Shown: positions 45,300 to 57,502 of the stretch, piece after piece
Numbering within the stretch: the first letter of the stretch is position 1
How the letters are laid out: the number at the start of each line of letters is the position of its first letter
DNA from: Viola odorata
Lineage: Eukaryota > Streptophyta > Magnoliopsida > Malpighiales > Violaceae
Direction: 5' to 3'
Assembly: GCA_963691705.1 (NCBI GenBank)
Contig: OY829545.1
Span: forward strand, 37,683,475-37,747,474
DNA length: 64,000 nucleotides
Position numbers and translations under genes: made by a program
The notes under the pieces: generated by a model
The model's database searches: none
Told to the model about the DNA's origin: nothing
Seen by the model: the letters and a program-made list of their open reading frames with translations, nothing else

Positions 45300-46179
45300 T
45301 GTTGCTACCCGAATTTTGACTTACGTCAGAACTTTTTTCATTTTATTGCATGTCGCATTAATAGCCCGTTTACGTCAAATTTCAATCGATTTTTGATCAT
45401 GGACTATTTGTTTTAATATTTCACGCCATTTCACGTCTTTTGAATTTTTCATATTTTTCTCGTATTTTCGACTAAACCGTATTTTTCGGTTTTCGTCAAC
45501 GCATTTATGTATTTTTAGGTTTGCCGTATTTAATAGCTCTTCTAGGTCAAATTTATGTAGATTCTTGGTCCTAGGCTAGTTTGTTTAATATTCCATGTCA
45601 TGTCGGGCCTTTTTAGTTTTTTGTATTTTTCAACTGTCTTCACGCGAACTTTTCTCGGTCCCGAGTAAGTTTTCTCGGACCGTGGCTCGAACGCGTAATT
45701 TATTTAATTGATAATTACGTACTATTTTTCTCTTTCACGCCACCTCGTTCAGTTTCGTTCAATTTTTGTCGTAAGGACATTTATTTTGCGTTCAAACGTT
45801 TTGACATTTCCAAAAGAGAAAATAAATACGTTAACTCAAACTTCTCATTTATTTACTGTACACTAGTTTTCTTGCCTTATTTTTCTACACGTCGTGGTTT
45901 CCTCGGCTCGAATTTATTTCGCTTTCGTACGAATTCGCTCGTACCAAAATATCCCGTTCGTATCCAAATTCATGCATTAATGACAATTAATGCATGAAAT
46001 ATCCAAATTTACCTCACATTTCTTCCTAGCTAGTTTGCCGACTGTAATTTCATCATCACCCCATCCCATCGGCATCACCCAACCACACAAACCCAAACTT
46101 GGCCTCCACTCCGCCCACTGTTCACCTTTCCCGGTGATTCTCGGCCAAGAAAAGACCAAACCGACTCTGACATTTTCCC

Positions 46180-46187
46180 TATAAATA
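46180..46187 (+). promoter_or_regulatory. TATA box of D LTR
   Basis: CCCTATAAATACACAC, preceded by CCAAGAAAAGACC; likely U3 promoter. Confidence 0.6.
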
Positions 46188-46874
46188 CACACTTTCATGC
46201 AACAAGAACAGGGAACCAAAATCTCCTCTTAATCTCCATTTCTTGCTCATCCTTCTTGGCCAAATTCTCTCCTGGATAGTAAGCTCTCTCTCACTAAGCT
46301 TCTCTTTAAATTTTCATTTTGTCTCTAAAGCATGAAGTTAATTGCTTAAACTTTCCTCACATGCTTAGTTTTCATGCTAATTACATGTCCCTTGCTTCAA
46401 TTTAATTGTATGTGGTCTTGAGTAATTACTAGCCTAATATGCATGTTAATTAGCCTATTATTTCATGTGAAATTTGGCTACTGTTTTCATTTAATAAAAT
46501 TGTTGTTTTGCCTTGCTTGATTTGCTGTCATTGCTACTGTAATTTTTGGGTCAGTTCGGGTCAGATTTCGTGGTTGGGTTAAGCTTGAGTCGCCGGCCAT
46601 GGTGGCCGGCGTTGTAAGGAAGAAGAAGAAGGCTACTGGTGCTGTTTTGCATTTTAGAAAGGTGATGGGCTTGGCCTTTGCCAAGCCCATTTGTTTTAAT
46701 TAAATTGTTTTGGGCTTGGATTAATTCCAAGACCATTTTGTCATGTCCAAAATTCAAATGTGGGGCCCGACCCATTTATTTTTCGTCAAAAATTGTAAAA
46801 ACATTCGTATGCTTTTATAACATATTAAATTGCATAAATCATTCGTATGCTTTTTATTTTGTGTTTAAATGATA

Positions 46875-47001
46875 CTCCCTCCGGACGATATTAAGTGGCA
46901 AAAACCTACGGAAAGGTACTGTACACTTTACTTGACTTTTTAGTGTAAAACCTACTGAAAGTTACTGTGCTAAAAAGACAGTTAATACCGTCCGGAGGGA
47001 G
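46875..47001 (+). mobile_element. Stowaway-like MITE (127 bp)
   Basis: Terminal inverted repeats CTCCCTCCGGACGATATTAA and its near-complement, flanked by TA duplicates (46873-46874 and 47002-47003). Non-coding; would rely on a mariner-type transposase elsewhere. Confidence 0.92.
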
Positions 47002-47880
47002 TATTAAAATGTTCGTATGTGAAATTATATATTTAAATCGTATGGATCATTTGTATGTTTTTTTATGCATTATTCGAGTCATATGAAATATTCGTATGTT
47101 CACATGACAATCACGTGTTTATGCCATGTTTAAATTATTATGAAATTTTTAATATGCTTGCATGTTATAAATAAATCGAATATTAATTATGCCATGTTTA
47201 AATAATTATAAATTGCTCATATGAAATAAATAAACTAATTGATTACTTGCTTGCCATGTCTAATTAATTGTTTACTTGCTTCTTATGTTCAATTATTTAT
47301 TTATTTGACATGAAATAAAAATATTTTTTTGTTTATCATGTTTATTTAAATATTTATTCGTCAAATTAAATAAATATTGCATGCGCTCTTTATCATTTAT
47401 TTATTTTCAAACCTTCGCTAACACTCTCGCTTTGTAGGTTAAAGCTTTAAATCCTCGTTCAAAAGTACGTTTTATCCTTTTATTTAATTTAAATGATTTT
47501 CCGTAAATGTTATTTGCAAGCATGTTTACCAAAATTAGGAATCCAAGTATGGGCATAGCCCGGCCCATTAGAATTGTAGGCCTTGTTCCCATGCATTCGT
47601 ATGTGATAATCAATTGCCAATTATTTTTAAATTGCGTATATGTGGTAATAATTAATTGCTAAACTTGTTGTAATAATTAATTGCTTATCTTCACTTGTTG
47701 TAATAAGTAATTACTTATTTCACTTGTTGTACTAATTAGTTATTTCACTTGATGTAATAATTAGTTAGATAGTTATTCCGACCTCTAAATTTGTAATAAT
47801 TAGGTGAGTGGTTATTATTATTTGTGATTTGTAATAATTAGTTAAAATCGTGTATGTTCGTATATACCTAAGTATTTATG

Positions 47881-48484
47881 CCAATTGTCTTTAATCGCAT
47901 TTTTGAAGGGATGGATCGATCGGGGTTCATCCAAAAAGGTAAGTTTACCTTAAAAACATCTCCATGTATGTTTAGTTGAATGCTAAACAATCGAATCGAA
48001 CGCATGACACCCTAGTAAGCGTTAGAACCACCCTATGCGTTTGCATGACATATAGAATTGCTAAAACAAATAAAATCAATCTCACATGAATAACATGTTT
48101 ATAAACACTTGTCTTTTATACCATGAGATCAATTATTTCTTTGTTAAATGATACGCATGATGGCATGATGGCTTTATTTTCTTCCAATTGTCTTTAATCG
48201 CATTTTTGAAGGGATGGATCGATCGGGGTTCATCCAAAAAGGTAAGTTTACCTTAAAAACATCTCCATGTATGTTTAGTTGAATGCTAAAAAATTGAATC
48301 GAACGCATGACACCCTAGTAAGCGTTAGAACCACCCTATGCGTATGCATGACATATAGAATTGCTAAAACAAATAAAATCAATCTCACATGAATAACATG
48401 TTTATAAACACTTGTCTTTTATACCATGAGATCAATTGTTTCTTTGTTAAATGATACTCATGATGGCTCCAAAGGCCATGCCAA
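47881..48484 (+). repeat. 302-bp tandem duplication inside D 3' LTR
   Basis: CCAATTGTCTTTAATCGC starts at 47881 and again at 48183; the units are nearly identical with a few differences and diverge after about 48470. No coding. Confidence 0.88.
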
Positions 48485-49149
48485 TCTATGTGCATTCATA
48501 AAAATGGTACTATGCTAGTTTTTGTTACCATGTTAGGATCACGTAGTAATTAATTAAATAATCATGCATGGCTCGATGAAAAGGGGGAGCGTCCGCTCTA
48601 GCATGACGAACAAACGGTAACCCCGTCCTTCGTGTCCCGATCGGAAAAAACATGTCCCTACGAAAATGCTAAGACGTAACGTCACCTTTGAGGGCCAAAT
48701 CGCGTCAAAAATGTTTAAATAGTCGGAAAGTGTCCCAATTCGGTAAGCGGACTCTGTTGACATGATTCAATCATTGGCCTATGTAAATGATTGGAAAGTG
48801 ACTTGAGTTCGTGGGAAGAATTGGTTGACATGCTTCGATCATTAAACAAATCTTTGTATATCAAAACTGTATTCAAACACCTTTTTACCGGTAACCTTTT
48901 TAGGATGTGACTTGGGTGCCTAACACCTTCCCAAGTCCATAATCACGACCTCGAACCATCGTTCTATGGTTTAGACCATTGTGCCTTAGTTTGTTTATTT
49001 TTTTATGCCATGACGATTAGGCTCCCTAAACCTTAGAAAATTAGGGTGGCGAATTCATTTCGCATGATGTTAAGACAAGTCCAACTCTTGTCTCGCATTA
49101 TGGCCCGTCCCAAACCTTTACTCATTTTCAACGAAAAGGGGGTGCGACA

Positions 49150-50681
49150 CATACCAACATTTCATACCTCAACCTCTCCCTCGCCTTTTTCCCTCATTGC
49201 CATCACCCTTCTTCACTCACCCTCATACCAACATTTAATGCCTCACCTTATCCCATCACCGGAGTGGTCATCTTAACTCTCTCCTTGCTCCTCACGTTCG
49301 CGACGTCCAAGCGTACCATGCTCCCCAAGCTCACTCGCGCATATAAATAGCAAGCTCCACACCCATTTGACTCACCAATTCATGAACGACACACTCTTTC
49401 TAAAGTTCTCTCTCAGTATCAACTTGCTCAACAAAAGGTTAAAGCTCATTTCTTAAGCTTTTAAATTTCAATTTTTATCATTTTTTCTGCAAACAAATTC
49501 AAAGAATTAATCGTTCGTGTTTTGAGGAAATTAATGGTTGCTTAGATTTTAAATAAATTTTGTTATTGTTTTAAATTAATTACATTGCTTTATTTCGTCA
49601 AATTGCTAGTCATTTTGAACGAATTTGAAGTTTCTTTTAATTAATTTGATTTTCGTTTTTGATTTAATTGAGCACTATTTTATTGAATTTGAATTGTTGT
49701 GCTTGCATGTGTGAGTTTCTGTAGTCATAAGGATTTTTTCTGACCAAATTCAGGCCATTAATATGGCTAGTTTTTCCTTGGCCGCCGGTTGTGGCGGCGG
49801 CAAGCCTAGGAAGAAGATGTCACTGTTTGCATGAAAGGGAGGACGCGTGTATCTTGGTTTTGGGTTGATGGACCAAGCGCATGGCTGGCCCAAGAAAAGC
49901 AGAAAAGGAGAAGTTGAGCTAGTAGCCCACGCAGAGAAGAGAGGGAAGGCTTTGGCCCTTGGTCTTGGGCCTGTAGGGGGCGCAGCTGTGGGTCCAACTA
50001 GTGGGCTCATTTTCCAGCTGGTGGGTCGAGCCCAATATTTGGCCCACCGCATTTTTTTCGTGCCATTTAATTGTATGCTTGTACTGTTTATTTAATTATT
50101 TTCGTATGCTTTTGCATGTTTAAATTATTCTGCTTGTGTTTAATTGTCAAAATTAATTATTTTCCTTGCGCATGATAATTGTCAAATATTTATTTACGTG
50201 TTAATCGCTCATACCGATAATCTCGACTTTGTATGGTAAATCGATGGTACCTACTCTCAAGTATACCTTTCTCACCCTTTTATTTATTTTAACACTTTTC
50301 CGCATATACACTCGTATGCATGATTATTTAGAAATGTTAGAATTTAATTCGCTTATTGGGCATGATCACTAAATTAGGACATTTTATATTTTTCAAGCAT
50401 GATTTCAAACACCTCTTTTATCCGGTAACCTTTTTAGATGAAATTCGGGTGCCTAACACCTTCCCGAGTCTATAAATCGACCCCTAACCACTATTCTCGG
50501 GTTTTGACCCATTTTGCCTTAGCTTTTTATTTTGTTTTCTGCCATGTTATTAGACCATAGGTTTCCCTAAACCTTAGAAACAAAATAGGGTGGCGACTTC
50601 ATTGCATTATGTGAGATGAGTCTTATATCGTCTCACATCCTTCCGAACCGCGTCGCGTAAAGATTTCGAGGGAGTGCGACA
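49150..50681 (+). repeat. Truncated LTR related to the D LTR
   Basis: Shares with D the ordered blocks TATAAATAG (49342), GGGTGCCTAACACCTTCCCGAGT (50449), CCCTAAACCTTAGAAA..AGGGTGGCGA (50566) and terminal GAGTGCGACA (50681). Most of U3 is absent. A diverged relative, not a copy of the same element. Confidence 0.65.
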
Positions 50682-51340
50682 CTATGAGTTTATTCTAGTG
50701 GATACAGATTCAGTAGAAATCACTCATATCAATGATCCAAGAAACGCAGAAAAATATTCTTATTCAAAGTGCAAAATCTTGAAGGTTTTAACCGTCTCAA
50801 GAGGGAATATAATCACACAAAAAACTTTTTCTGAACCATTTATTCCAAATGGTTACAATTATTATGATTATCAAAAAGCATGGCATCATGCATTCTTATA
50901 TTCAAACACCCAACACTCTTGGTTCTTTCACTTCCATAATGACATCCCAAGAAGATTTCCCCAATGGTTTCATTAGTGGTGGGTATATTATGGAGCGTCT
51001 GAACTTGCTTATACAAACACTGTTCGTGAATGGATTTGGAACCTTCAGAGAAAAATATTCATCCACAACAATCCCAAAACTAATGGCATTTTCCTTAATG
51101 TTCAAAGTTCCTTGGATTCTCTACTGGGATTTTGACATAATTGACAGAACAGAAATAGAACCCCTGTCCTAATCAGAAGATGGAAAGTGAAATGGTGAAA
51201 ATTATTTCCAGAAGAACAAGCATGCAAACGCACAGTCATAAAAGAACTTATAGAAACAACCATCCAAAACCCTGCTCCCCAGGACCAATCGACATTCTAC
51301 ACTTTTAAAAGCAAACTGTAGGCCAATCTGACATCAACTT
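50674..51340 (+). pseudogene. Endogenous pararetrovirus-like coding remnant (frameshifted)
   Basis: The first frame (to 50976) contains DPRNAEKYSYSKCKILKVLT and YNYYDYQKAWHHAFLY...HSWFF...PQWF. A second frame (about 50975-51172) continues with MFKVPWILYWDFDIIDRTEIE, and a third carries RRWKVKWWKLFPEE. The run of aromatic motifs resembles a domain in endogenous caulimovirid-like polyproteins of plant genomes. At least two frameshifts and a stop; non-functional. The family call is from memory of the motif pattern and is moderate at best. Confidence 0.42.
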
Positions 51341-51949
51341 CATCCAGATAGGACTACAAGAAAAAACTCAAAGAAGCTCTTTCTCAACTAGGAGAAGAAG
51401 ATGAAGAAGAAGAAACTATTACTCCTCAAAACTCAGATCCTGAATAAGAACACTGATATGATGGCAGAACTGTATCCAAGATTAAGAAAAAAAAATTTAA
51501 TAATTTTCCAAGAATAGTATGAAGACAACTTTAGGCAGAAGATTGCAATTATCGATAATCAAGAAATGACAAAGACTCTCTCATCCTAAACAGAAAAGTA
51601 GTCCCTTTATCAATAAGAAAAGAACGTGGTAGACAACTTTCAAAATAATCACAAAAAGACAAAGAAAGTGGAAGACAACTATCAAAAGAAGACGAAGAAC
51701 GTGGCAGAAAAATGTCATATCAGATGTGGCATTCTTATCTTTAATTTAATCCTAATGTAATCTGAACTCAAGTCCGGATAGACTCATCCCTCTCATAATC
51801 CTATAAATATAGGTTGTATCTCCCATTTGTAATCAAAGCAAAAAGAGCGAAAACACTTGTTATCAAAATCAGCCTTCAACAAAGAATTAAAGTCTCCTAT
51901 CTTATAAGTTTTCATTTTAAAGTTCAGTTTTCTATTTTAAGCTTTCAAA
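51341..51949 (+). promoter_or_regulatory. Pararetrovirus-like intergenic region with TATA promoter
   Basis: After an acidic tail (GEEDEEEET) the sequence has repeats of AGAACGTGG(T/C)AGA(C/A)AA, then CCTATAAATATAGG at 51801-51814 and an AGAGCGAAAACACTTG leader. The layout (last ORF, TATA box, leader, small ORF) resembles a pararetrovirus transcript promoter. No other gene. Confidence 0.4.
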
Positions 51950-52583
51950 ATGTTTTTAATGGCTACAAATTGGATAATTGAAAAACTAGCTTTTTATCTT
52001 GCTATGTTGAATACAAGTCGTCTTTCACATTTATATGAATTAAGAAAAGAACTTATTTCAAATTGTGAGAATATTAAAAAATTTTATCATATTGAAGAAC
52101 TTAACGAGAATTATAATTCAATTCCATTTCCTAATCTTGCAACTCCTGAATGAAGATCTTATTAAAATAGAACTATTTAGGAAAATGATTAAAGCTACAA
52201 AAAAAACTATAAGCACTGCCATGAATAGAATTAATCGTTGTATGGATAATCTGGAACTTTTAAAAGAAAAGGATAATAAAAATAAGAGAATCAAAACCAC
52301 ATCCACGTCAACCTTCCCAAATCCGTCCACTCTCCTTTTTCATTTAAACCCAACCTCATATATGGAACCATCATCCATGAATTCTAGAAACGAACCTTCA
52401 TCCTCAAACTCTGTTGCGGTTCCTCCACAACATTCCCTTCCTCTAGGCCTGCTCTTCCCTCAAAATGCTGGAACTCCTCCAACCTACTGCCATTTAGCAA
52501 ATATCATGGACAACCTAGGCAGATTGGTATTTGTCCATTTGAGATCTTCCCTCAAATATCATACAAACAAGTCAACATCATAA
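51950..52583 (+). pseudogene. Small ORF downstream of the pararetrovirus-like promoter
   Basis: A 67-codon frame (MFLMATNWIIEKLAFYLAML; LSHLYELRKELISNCENIKKFYH) stops at 52153. Another frame from about 52140 continues with a lysine-rich helix (MIKATKKTISTAMNRINRCMDN) and a Ser/Pro-rich tail to 52583. Likely one protein broken by a frameshift; a helical coiled-coil type is plausible. Not recognised. Confidence 0.35.
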
Positions 52584-52639
52584 CCTACCGCCATTTATCA
52601 AATACCACATAAAAAATATATTCTCATATCAATCATGCC

Positions 52640-52790
52640 GTATATTTGACAAACATTCCCAATGTCATCTTCTATACATTATGCATGCTAAATCACCCAA
52701 CCTGATTTGGCATCCTGGCATGCATAATATGGCAAATCACCCAGGGCATGCACAATGTATAGAGGATGTTAGTAAATATGTGTGCCGAAT
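52640..52790. repeat. Imperfect foldback hairpin
   Basis: Left arm TCTATACATTATGCATGC with ATTTGACAAACAT upstream; right arm GCATGCACAATGTATAGA with ATGTTAGTAAAT downstream; the loop side also pairs (AAATCACCCA twice). No TIR/TSD established. Confidence 0.55.
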
Positions 52791-52904
52791 ATGTGGAGTG
52801 ATCGATATTAAATATCAAGAATATAATTTTTATTCATTGCAATTAGATTGGATGTATATAAAGGCTAGTGTGGCACTTTTCGTGGGTGATGTGATATTTT
52901 TTTT

Positions 52905-53050
52905 CCGTGATTTTCGAAGAATGTTTTCGTCGAAAAACCCGTCGGAAACTGTCGGAAAGTAAGTCGGGATTTTCGACCAAATATCTGTCGAAAATGTCAT
53001 CGGAAAGCCATCGGAATTCTGTCAGAAATTTCATCAGAATTCCATAGTGG
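52905..53050. repeat. Left subterminal repeats of the CACTA element
   Basis: Short dispersed motifs TTTTCG(T/A)CGAAAA, CCGTCGGAAA, CTGTCGGAAAG and CATCGGAAAG in both orientations; presumed binding sites for a TNPA-like protein. Confidence 0.55.
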
Positions 53051-53772
53051 AACGACGTCGTTTTGATTACGCAATCGACGTTGTTTTGTACATTTTGAAA
53101 AATACATTATTGTTATATATACTAACAGATGTTATCAAATACAATAATATGTTGTCCTTGGATACGTTTGTATGATATATGTGGGGTGATTGACAGAGAC
53201 ATCAAGGATATAAATGAACATTTTGATAACGCAAAATGAACCCTCTTGCACTTGGTTTATAATTTATAGTGAATAATAAATTTAAATGCTCATACGAAAA
53301 CTAATTAATTAACTATGCTAAAAAGGTTAAAAAAACAATTAATTTACATTATAACAATCCAAAATCGTCTTTTGTATCCTCCCCCATCATCATCATCGTC
53401 GTCGTTAGGAGACCTATGTAGATCTTGGACCCGTCATTGCTTGTCGAATTATTCCCGCATCATCGCCATCTGCTGAGCTATCTAGGCAGCCATATCTTGG
53501 ACCCGTCGTTTTGATGTTACTTATTGTTTTTTTTTCATTTCGTAAAACCATGTCATTTTGACCGAATGTCTTCAGCCAGTCGGTCCAGTTTTTAAAACTC
53601 TATTGTTAATTGTTTATTTATTTAAAACACTGATATCAATATATAGCTCCACACGAAGTACAATTCAGATTACAGAGACTAATGAATCTGATTTATTTAT
53701 TTATTTATTTACGATAAATAAGACATTTACATATACATACTTTAGTTAATTATAATGTGTTTAGCAACAAAG
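53051..53772. other. Non-coding stretch in the CACTA element
   Basis: AT-rich, no gene supported. Includes the left arm (53645-53692) of a small inverted repeat of the transposase tail and a TTTA-rich run at 53690-53712. Confidence 0.5.
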
Positions 53773-54040
53773 TCATCCAACACAATCTTCATCATCATCG
53801 TCATCGTCCGTACTACTAGAATCTAATTTGTCGTCATCAGCTTCATTTTCTTCCATGTCATTAGTCGCTATAAGATCATTAGGATGAACTTCTTCATATT
53901 GGCTGGAGTTGACGAGGACAAATTGAATGTCATCCCTAATAATAGGCACCGGAGTAGAGGGATTGACTGATTCAGATTGAAAAACCTCATCAGCATCAGA
54001 TTCATTAGCCTCTGTAATCTGAATTGTACTTCGTGGAGCT
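53645..54040. repeat. Small inverted duplication of the transposase tail
   Basis: 53645-53692 (AGCTCCACACGAAGTACAAT... on plus) matches the complement of 53995-54040 with about two differences and a 2-base insertion; spacer about 300 bases. Confidence 0.8.
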
Positions 54041-54045
54041 ATGTT
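53773..54045 (-). pseudogene. TNP2 transposase acidic C-terminus
   Basis: Open minus-strand frame of about 90 codons (APRSTIQITEANESDADEVF, ending in a run of Asp: SSSTDDDDDDEDCVG, stop 53773-53775). The acidic tail follows the DUF4216-like part in CACTA TNP2 proteins. An intron or frameshift near 54050-54078 separates it. Confidence 0.5.
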
Positions 54046-54075
54046 ACAAACTACTAGTCATCCTTGTGTCTCCCT

Positions 54076-54462
54076 TCACTTTGATGGGTATGTAACATAC
54101 CAAATTTGCTGACACTGCCAAGCATATACGAATGGATTTGTATCCATCCACTTGTCCTCACTAACCTCAATGATGTTATGGGTTGGGTTTACCCTAAAAG
54201 TGTCAAACCAATCACATTTGAACAAAACAACTTTGTTGGCCATGCCAGCGTAGGGAACTTCCAGGATCTCTCTTATGATGCCAAAGTGGTCTCTGTCAAA
54301 CTCATTGTAACATCCACCATTCATAAAAACACCACTGTTTTGAGATTTTCTCCCACCTCCATAACTCGATGTGTGAAACTTGTACCCATTCACTAGATAC
54401 CCGTTGTGCGATGTTACTTCTAACAAAGGATCGAGACTTAAATCACGTACATTCTGGATCAC
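54076..54462 (-). pseudogene. TNP2 transposase, DUF4216-like domain
   Basis: 128 codons with NGYKFHT, KSQNSGVFMNG, YAGMANKVVLFKCDWFD and NPFVYAWQCQQIWYV, the DUF4216 pattern at the C-terminal side of plant CACTA transposases. Confidence 0.72.
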
Positions 54463-55101
54463 TTATTGAACCATAAAGGAATTGGAAGAAGATATTAAAG
54501 GAAGTCTTATGTGCTTGAGATAAACTTAATTTGTGTATAATACTCACATGATTTGGGAGCCATCTTACTAGTTCGGCATCGCGGGCACGCTCGAAATCGA
54601 GGTCATTGATCCAAGGGTTTTCTCATCATTTCTCTTGGTAGTATTGCTTGAGAGAAGAGAGAATTATCTTAAATCACCCTTATACAAACTTGTAATCCGA
54701 GAGAGATTGCTCGTTACTTACTTAGTGAATGGTTCAACCATATCACAATTAATCAAAACGTCAATCGCAGCTTGGTTTTGTTCCTCATCTATGAACCATC
54801 TCCTCCACATAATGGTTCACTGGGTTTTTGAAATATGCTCAAACCCTCGGTCCTTTGGACTTGTCCACCGTCATCATTTCTAGGCCTACGGTTGAGGTTG
54901 GTAGGGACATCAAATTCTAAATAGATGGAACAAAAGGTCATAATTTCTTGAGTGGTATATGCCTCCGCAATTCATCCCTCGACTGCAGCCCTATTCTTAA
55001 CTTTTTTTTCCAGATCGTGTAATAGCTTGAGAAGTGAAGACAATATAAGCTTTTATACCATGATAAAAATTTCAAATGTAATGACATCATATACGTATTA
55101 A
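54463..55101 (-). pseudogene. TNP2 linker between the DUF4218- and DUF4216-like domains, decayed
   Basis: Broken coding-like minus-strand sequence with recognisable short pieces and many stops. No intact frame. Confidence 0.4.
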
Positions 55102-55890
55102 TTACCTCTCATAGGGGTACATCCAACAAAATTGTACAGGCCCACTGATCTTTGCCTTGTAAGGCAAGTGGATCGGCAAGTGCTCCATGGAGTCAAAGAA
55201 TGCCGGAGGAAAAATTTGTTCAAGCTTACAAATAGTCTCAACTATGTTCTTCTCCCACACCTCCATGTCCTCAACCCTTAGAGTCTGGGAGCATAAATCC
55301 CGAAACATATTACATAACTCAGTTATTGCTTCCCACATAGGTGTCGGGACCATACCACGAAGTGCGATTAGTAACACTCGTTGCATGAACACATAACAAT
55401 CATGACTCTTCATGGAGTAGAATTGGCTCATCTGAAGGTTCACCAGCCACCCAAGATTTGATGCATACTCATTAGGGAACTTCAATGTCTATAGCCACTC
55501 ATAAAATGGTTGTCTTTGTTGCCTTGATAAAGCGTACGTCGCCTTAGGCTTCACCACTTTTTTACCACTACGAAGTGCAGGTTTGGTCGGCTACAGATTT
55601 CACGCAAGTCCAATCGAGCCTATGCATTATCTTTTGTCTTCCCTAGAACATCCATCATTGTGTAGAAGATGCTATCAAACACATTCTTCTCAATATGCAC
55701 CACGTCCAAATTATGACGAATTAGATTGGTCTTCCAATAAGGCAATTCCTAAAATATACTCCATTTGAACCAATTATGTGTTTCTCCATAACTGGGCATT
55801 ACATTAGGCAAAACATTCCCATACACATATTCCAGTAGCGCGGCCACCTCTTCCCACACTTCCTCACCGCTTCGAAAATAAGGGAGGGGC
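55102..55890 (-). pseudogene. TNP2 transposase, central and DUF4218-like part left of element G
   Basis: 55102-55485 encodes 127 residues (NLQMSQFYSMKSHDCYVFMQ, RVEDMEVWEKNIVETICKLE, PPAFFDSMEHLPIHL), the DUF4218 pattern. 55486-55885 continues upstream with YWKTNLIRHNLDV.HIEKNVF in broken frames. TSD copy GGGGC at 55886-55890 marks where G cut the gene. Catalysis of CACTA cut-and-paste is the family role; this copy is dead. Confidence 0.75.
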
Positions 55891-55967
55891 TGATGCGATC
55901 ACACATGGCTTCATTTCGATGATGAATGAGCACACATTCGGAGGCAGAGAAACATGCCTATAGTCAC

Positions 55968-57497
55968 TGATATGCGTGTGTTTTCTAGATATTTTCCCTC
56001 AAATTTTGTATGTTTTCCCTCCTTGATGCTACTAACTTGCTCTATTTTCAATACTTTTGCCAGATCTAGCCCTGGAGGAGAAAATGATAGAAAGCACACA
56101 CTTTGGGATGGAATTGAGCAGCTTTGGAAGTCTCCCAGTCTTCGTCGCGGCCTAGACATATTTCCTCAGTCGAGCCCTAGACGCGTGCATTCATGTCCAG
56201 CCCTGGACTATCTGTGAAGCCGAAAAGTGCTGCGTTTTGCCCTCGATCAGAAGCCGCACGTGCTTGCAATCCTCCTTGGAGCTCACGAAGAGAGACGCCA
56301 GCAAGATTCCTCTCTGATCCCTTTTGAGCGTCCTAGGAATATTCTCCCTAGGACGTGGTCCAGCCCAGCTGTCCCTTTCCTCCCGTTTTGTCCTCTTCCC
56401 TTAGCTAGATTTGTCCTTTAGTTAGCTTAGGGTTGTATATAAACAGTAACTTTAGGATTTTTAGGGTAAGCAACATTGGTAGGAGGCAGAAATCAGCATA
56501 CTTTCTATTTTTCTCCCTTCTTTGGGATTTGTTCCTCCATCTTCAAGCTGTAGCCGCCGGCCAGCCTTACTATTTCACCGGAGCTTTTCAGCTCCGGCTG
56601 GTATTTAATAGTTTTCTTCCCATTTTCTTGTTTTCCCTTTTATGCTTGCTATTGAATCTATTTATATTTATGTTATTATGAGTATAAGTAGCTAGATCTC
56701 TTCATCTTAGCAAAGGTTTTTCCAAGGGTTGCAAGGGTAGTTGTGAAGCCTTAATGTTCTTCATAAACTCTTATGCGTGTATTTAATCTCTTGCCATTTT
56801 ACTGTCATATTGCACTGGATCTATAGAAGCCTGATCAACTGCTGTATTTTCCTTTGTAATTACTGCCATTTCTTTAGAATCAGTAGGCACCTAGCTCGGA
56901 GTCATCAGGTTGCTGGTCCAATCCGGCTAGGGCTGGAGGTTAACTAGGGTGGATCTGACAACGTCTTGCCCTAGACGTGTCTTCCTCCACTTCATGGGCC
57001 TCTGGATCTCCCCATAAATGAACCTTGGGGAAGGACGGAGTGTCAAGGTCTCTCCCATAAGCGTACCTTGGGCGAGACTTCTCTTACGAAGGTAGACAGG
57101 AGGCCTAAGCGTACCTAGCCTTTATAGCACGTCTGCATTGTGAGAGTGGAATATCCTTGAGCTGATGACCAACTAGGCCTAGACGCAACCCGCGGAATCA
57201 CTTTGCTAAGACTCTTTCCTATCATCTGATTTACCCCTTTTGTGATACTGTTTTATTGCCTTTAGATAATTTTTACTTTATTTAGTTCACTTGTTAGCTT
57301 TAGTATCCAAATCTCGCTGGTTAATTTCATTAGCCAGCCCAAACCCCCCCCCCCAGTGTTACTTGTTACTGTTTAGACCTGGACATACACTACGAACAGA
57401 ATATTACCATTAATCCTTGTGGTTCGACTCTGATTTGCCCTATACACATTTATTGTGCATTTTGCTAGCAGAAAATATTACTTTTGAGTGACGATCA
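55968..57497 (+). mobile_element. Solo LTR H inside the G 5' LTR
   Basis: 1530 bp, TGATATGCGTG...GAGTGACGATCA, flanked by GTCAC at 55963-55967 and 57498-57502. TATATAAA at 56436-56443. No internal coding; likely left by LTR-LTR recombination of a full element. Family not recognised. Confidence 0.88.
56436..56443 (+). promoter_or_regulatory. TATA box of solo LTR H
   Basis: GGGTTGTATATAAACAGTAAC, mid-LTR as expected for a U3 promoter. Confidence 0.5.
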
Positions 57498-57502
57498 GTC
57501 AC

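Larger units (their letters stand above)
29113..49149 (+). mobile_element. Element D: Ogre/Tat-like Ty3-gypsy element lacking its 5' LTR
   Basis: Plus-strand gag, protease, RT, RNase H, second RNase H and integrase (29546-36545), a long repeat-bearing 3' UTR (36546-45299, interrupted by element E), polypurine tract and 3.85-kb 3' LTR. The gag core (HALTWYMGLDRAKIKTW), the gap with splice acceptor between protease and RT, the second RNase H and the LTR end GGTGCGACA are Ogre-like. The 5' side stops at a poly-C run next to satellite sequence. Stops interrupt most domains. Confidence 0.75.
45300..49149 (+). repeat. 3' LTR of element D
   Basis: About 3850 bp, from TGTTGCTACCCG to GGTGCGACA. TATAAATA at 46180-46187. 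Contains the Stowaway MITE (46875-47001) and a 302-bp tandem duplication (47881-48484). The end AGGGTGGCGAATTC...GGGGGTGCGACA is typical of Ogre-like LTRs. The start is set by the polypurine tract, the end by the GCGACA terminus. Confidence 0.7.
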
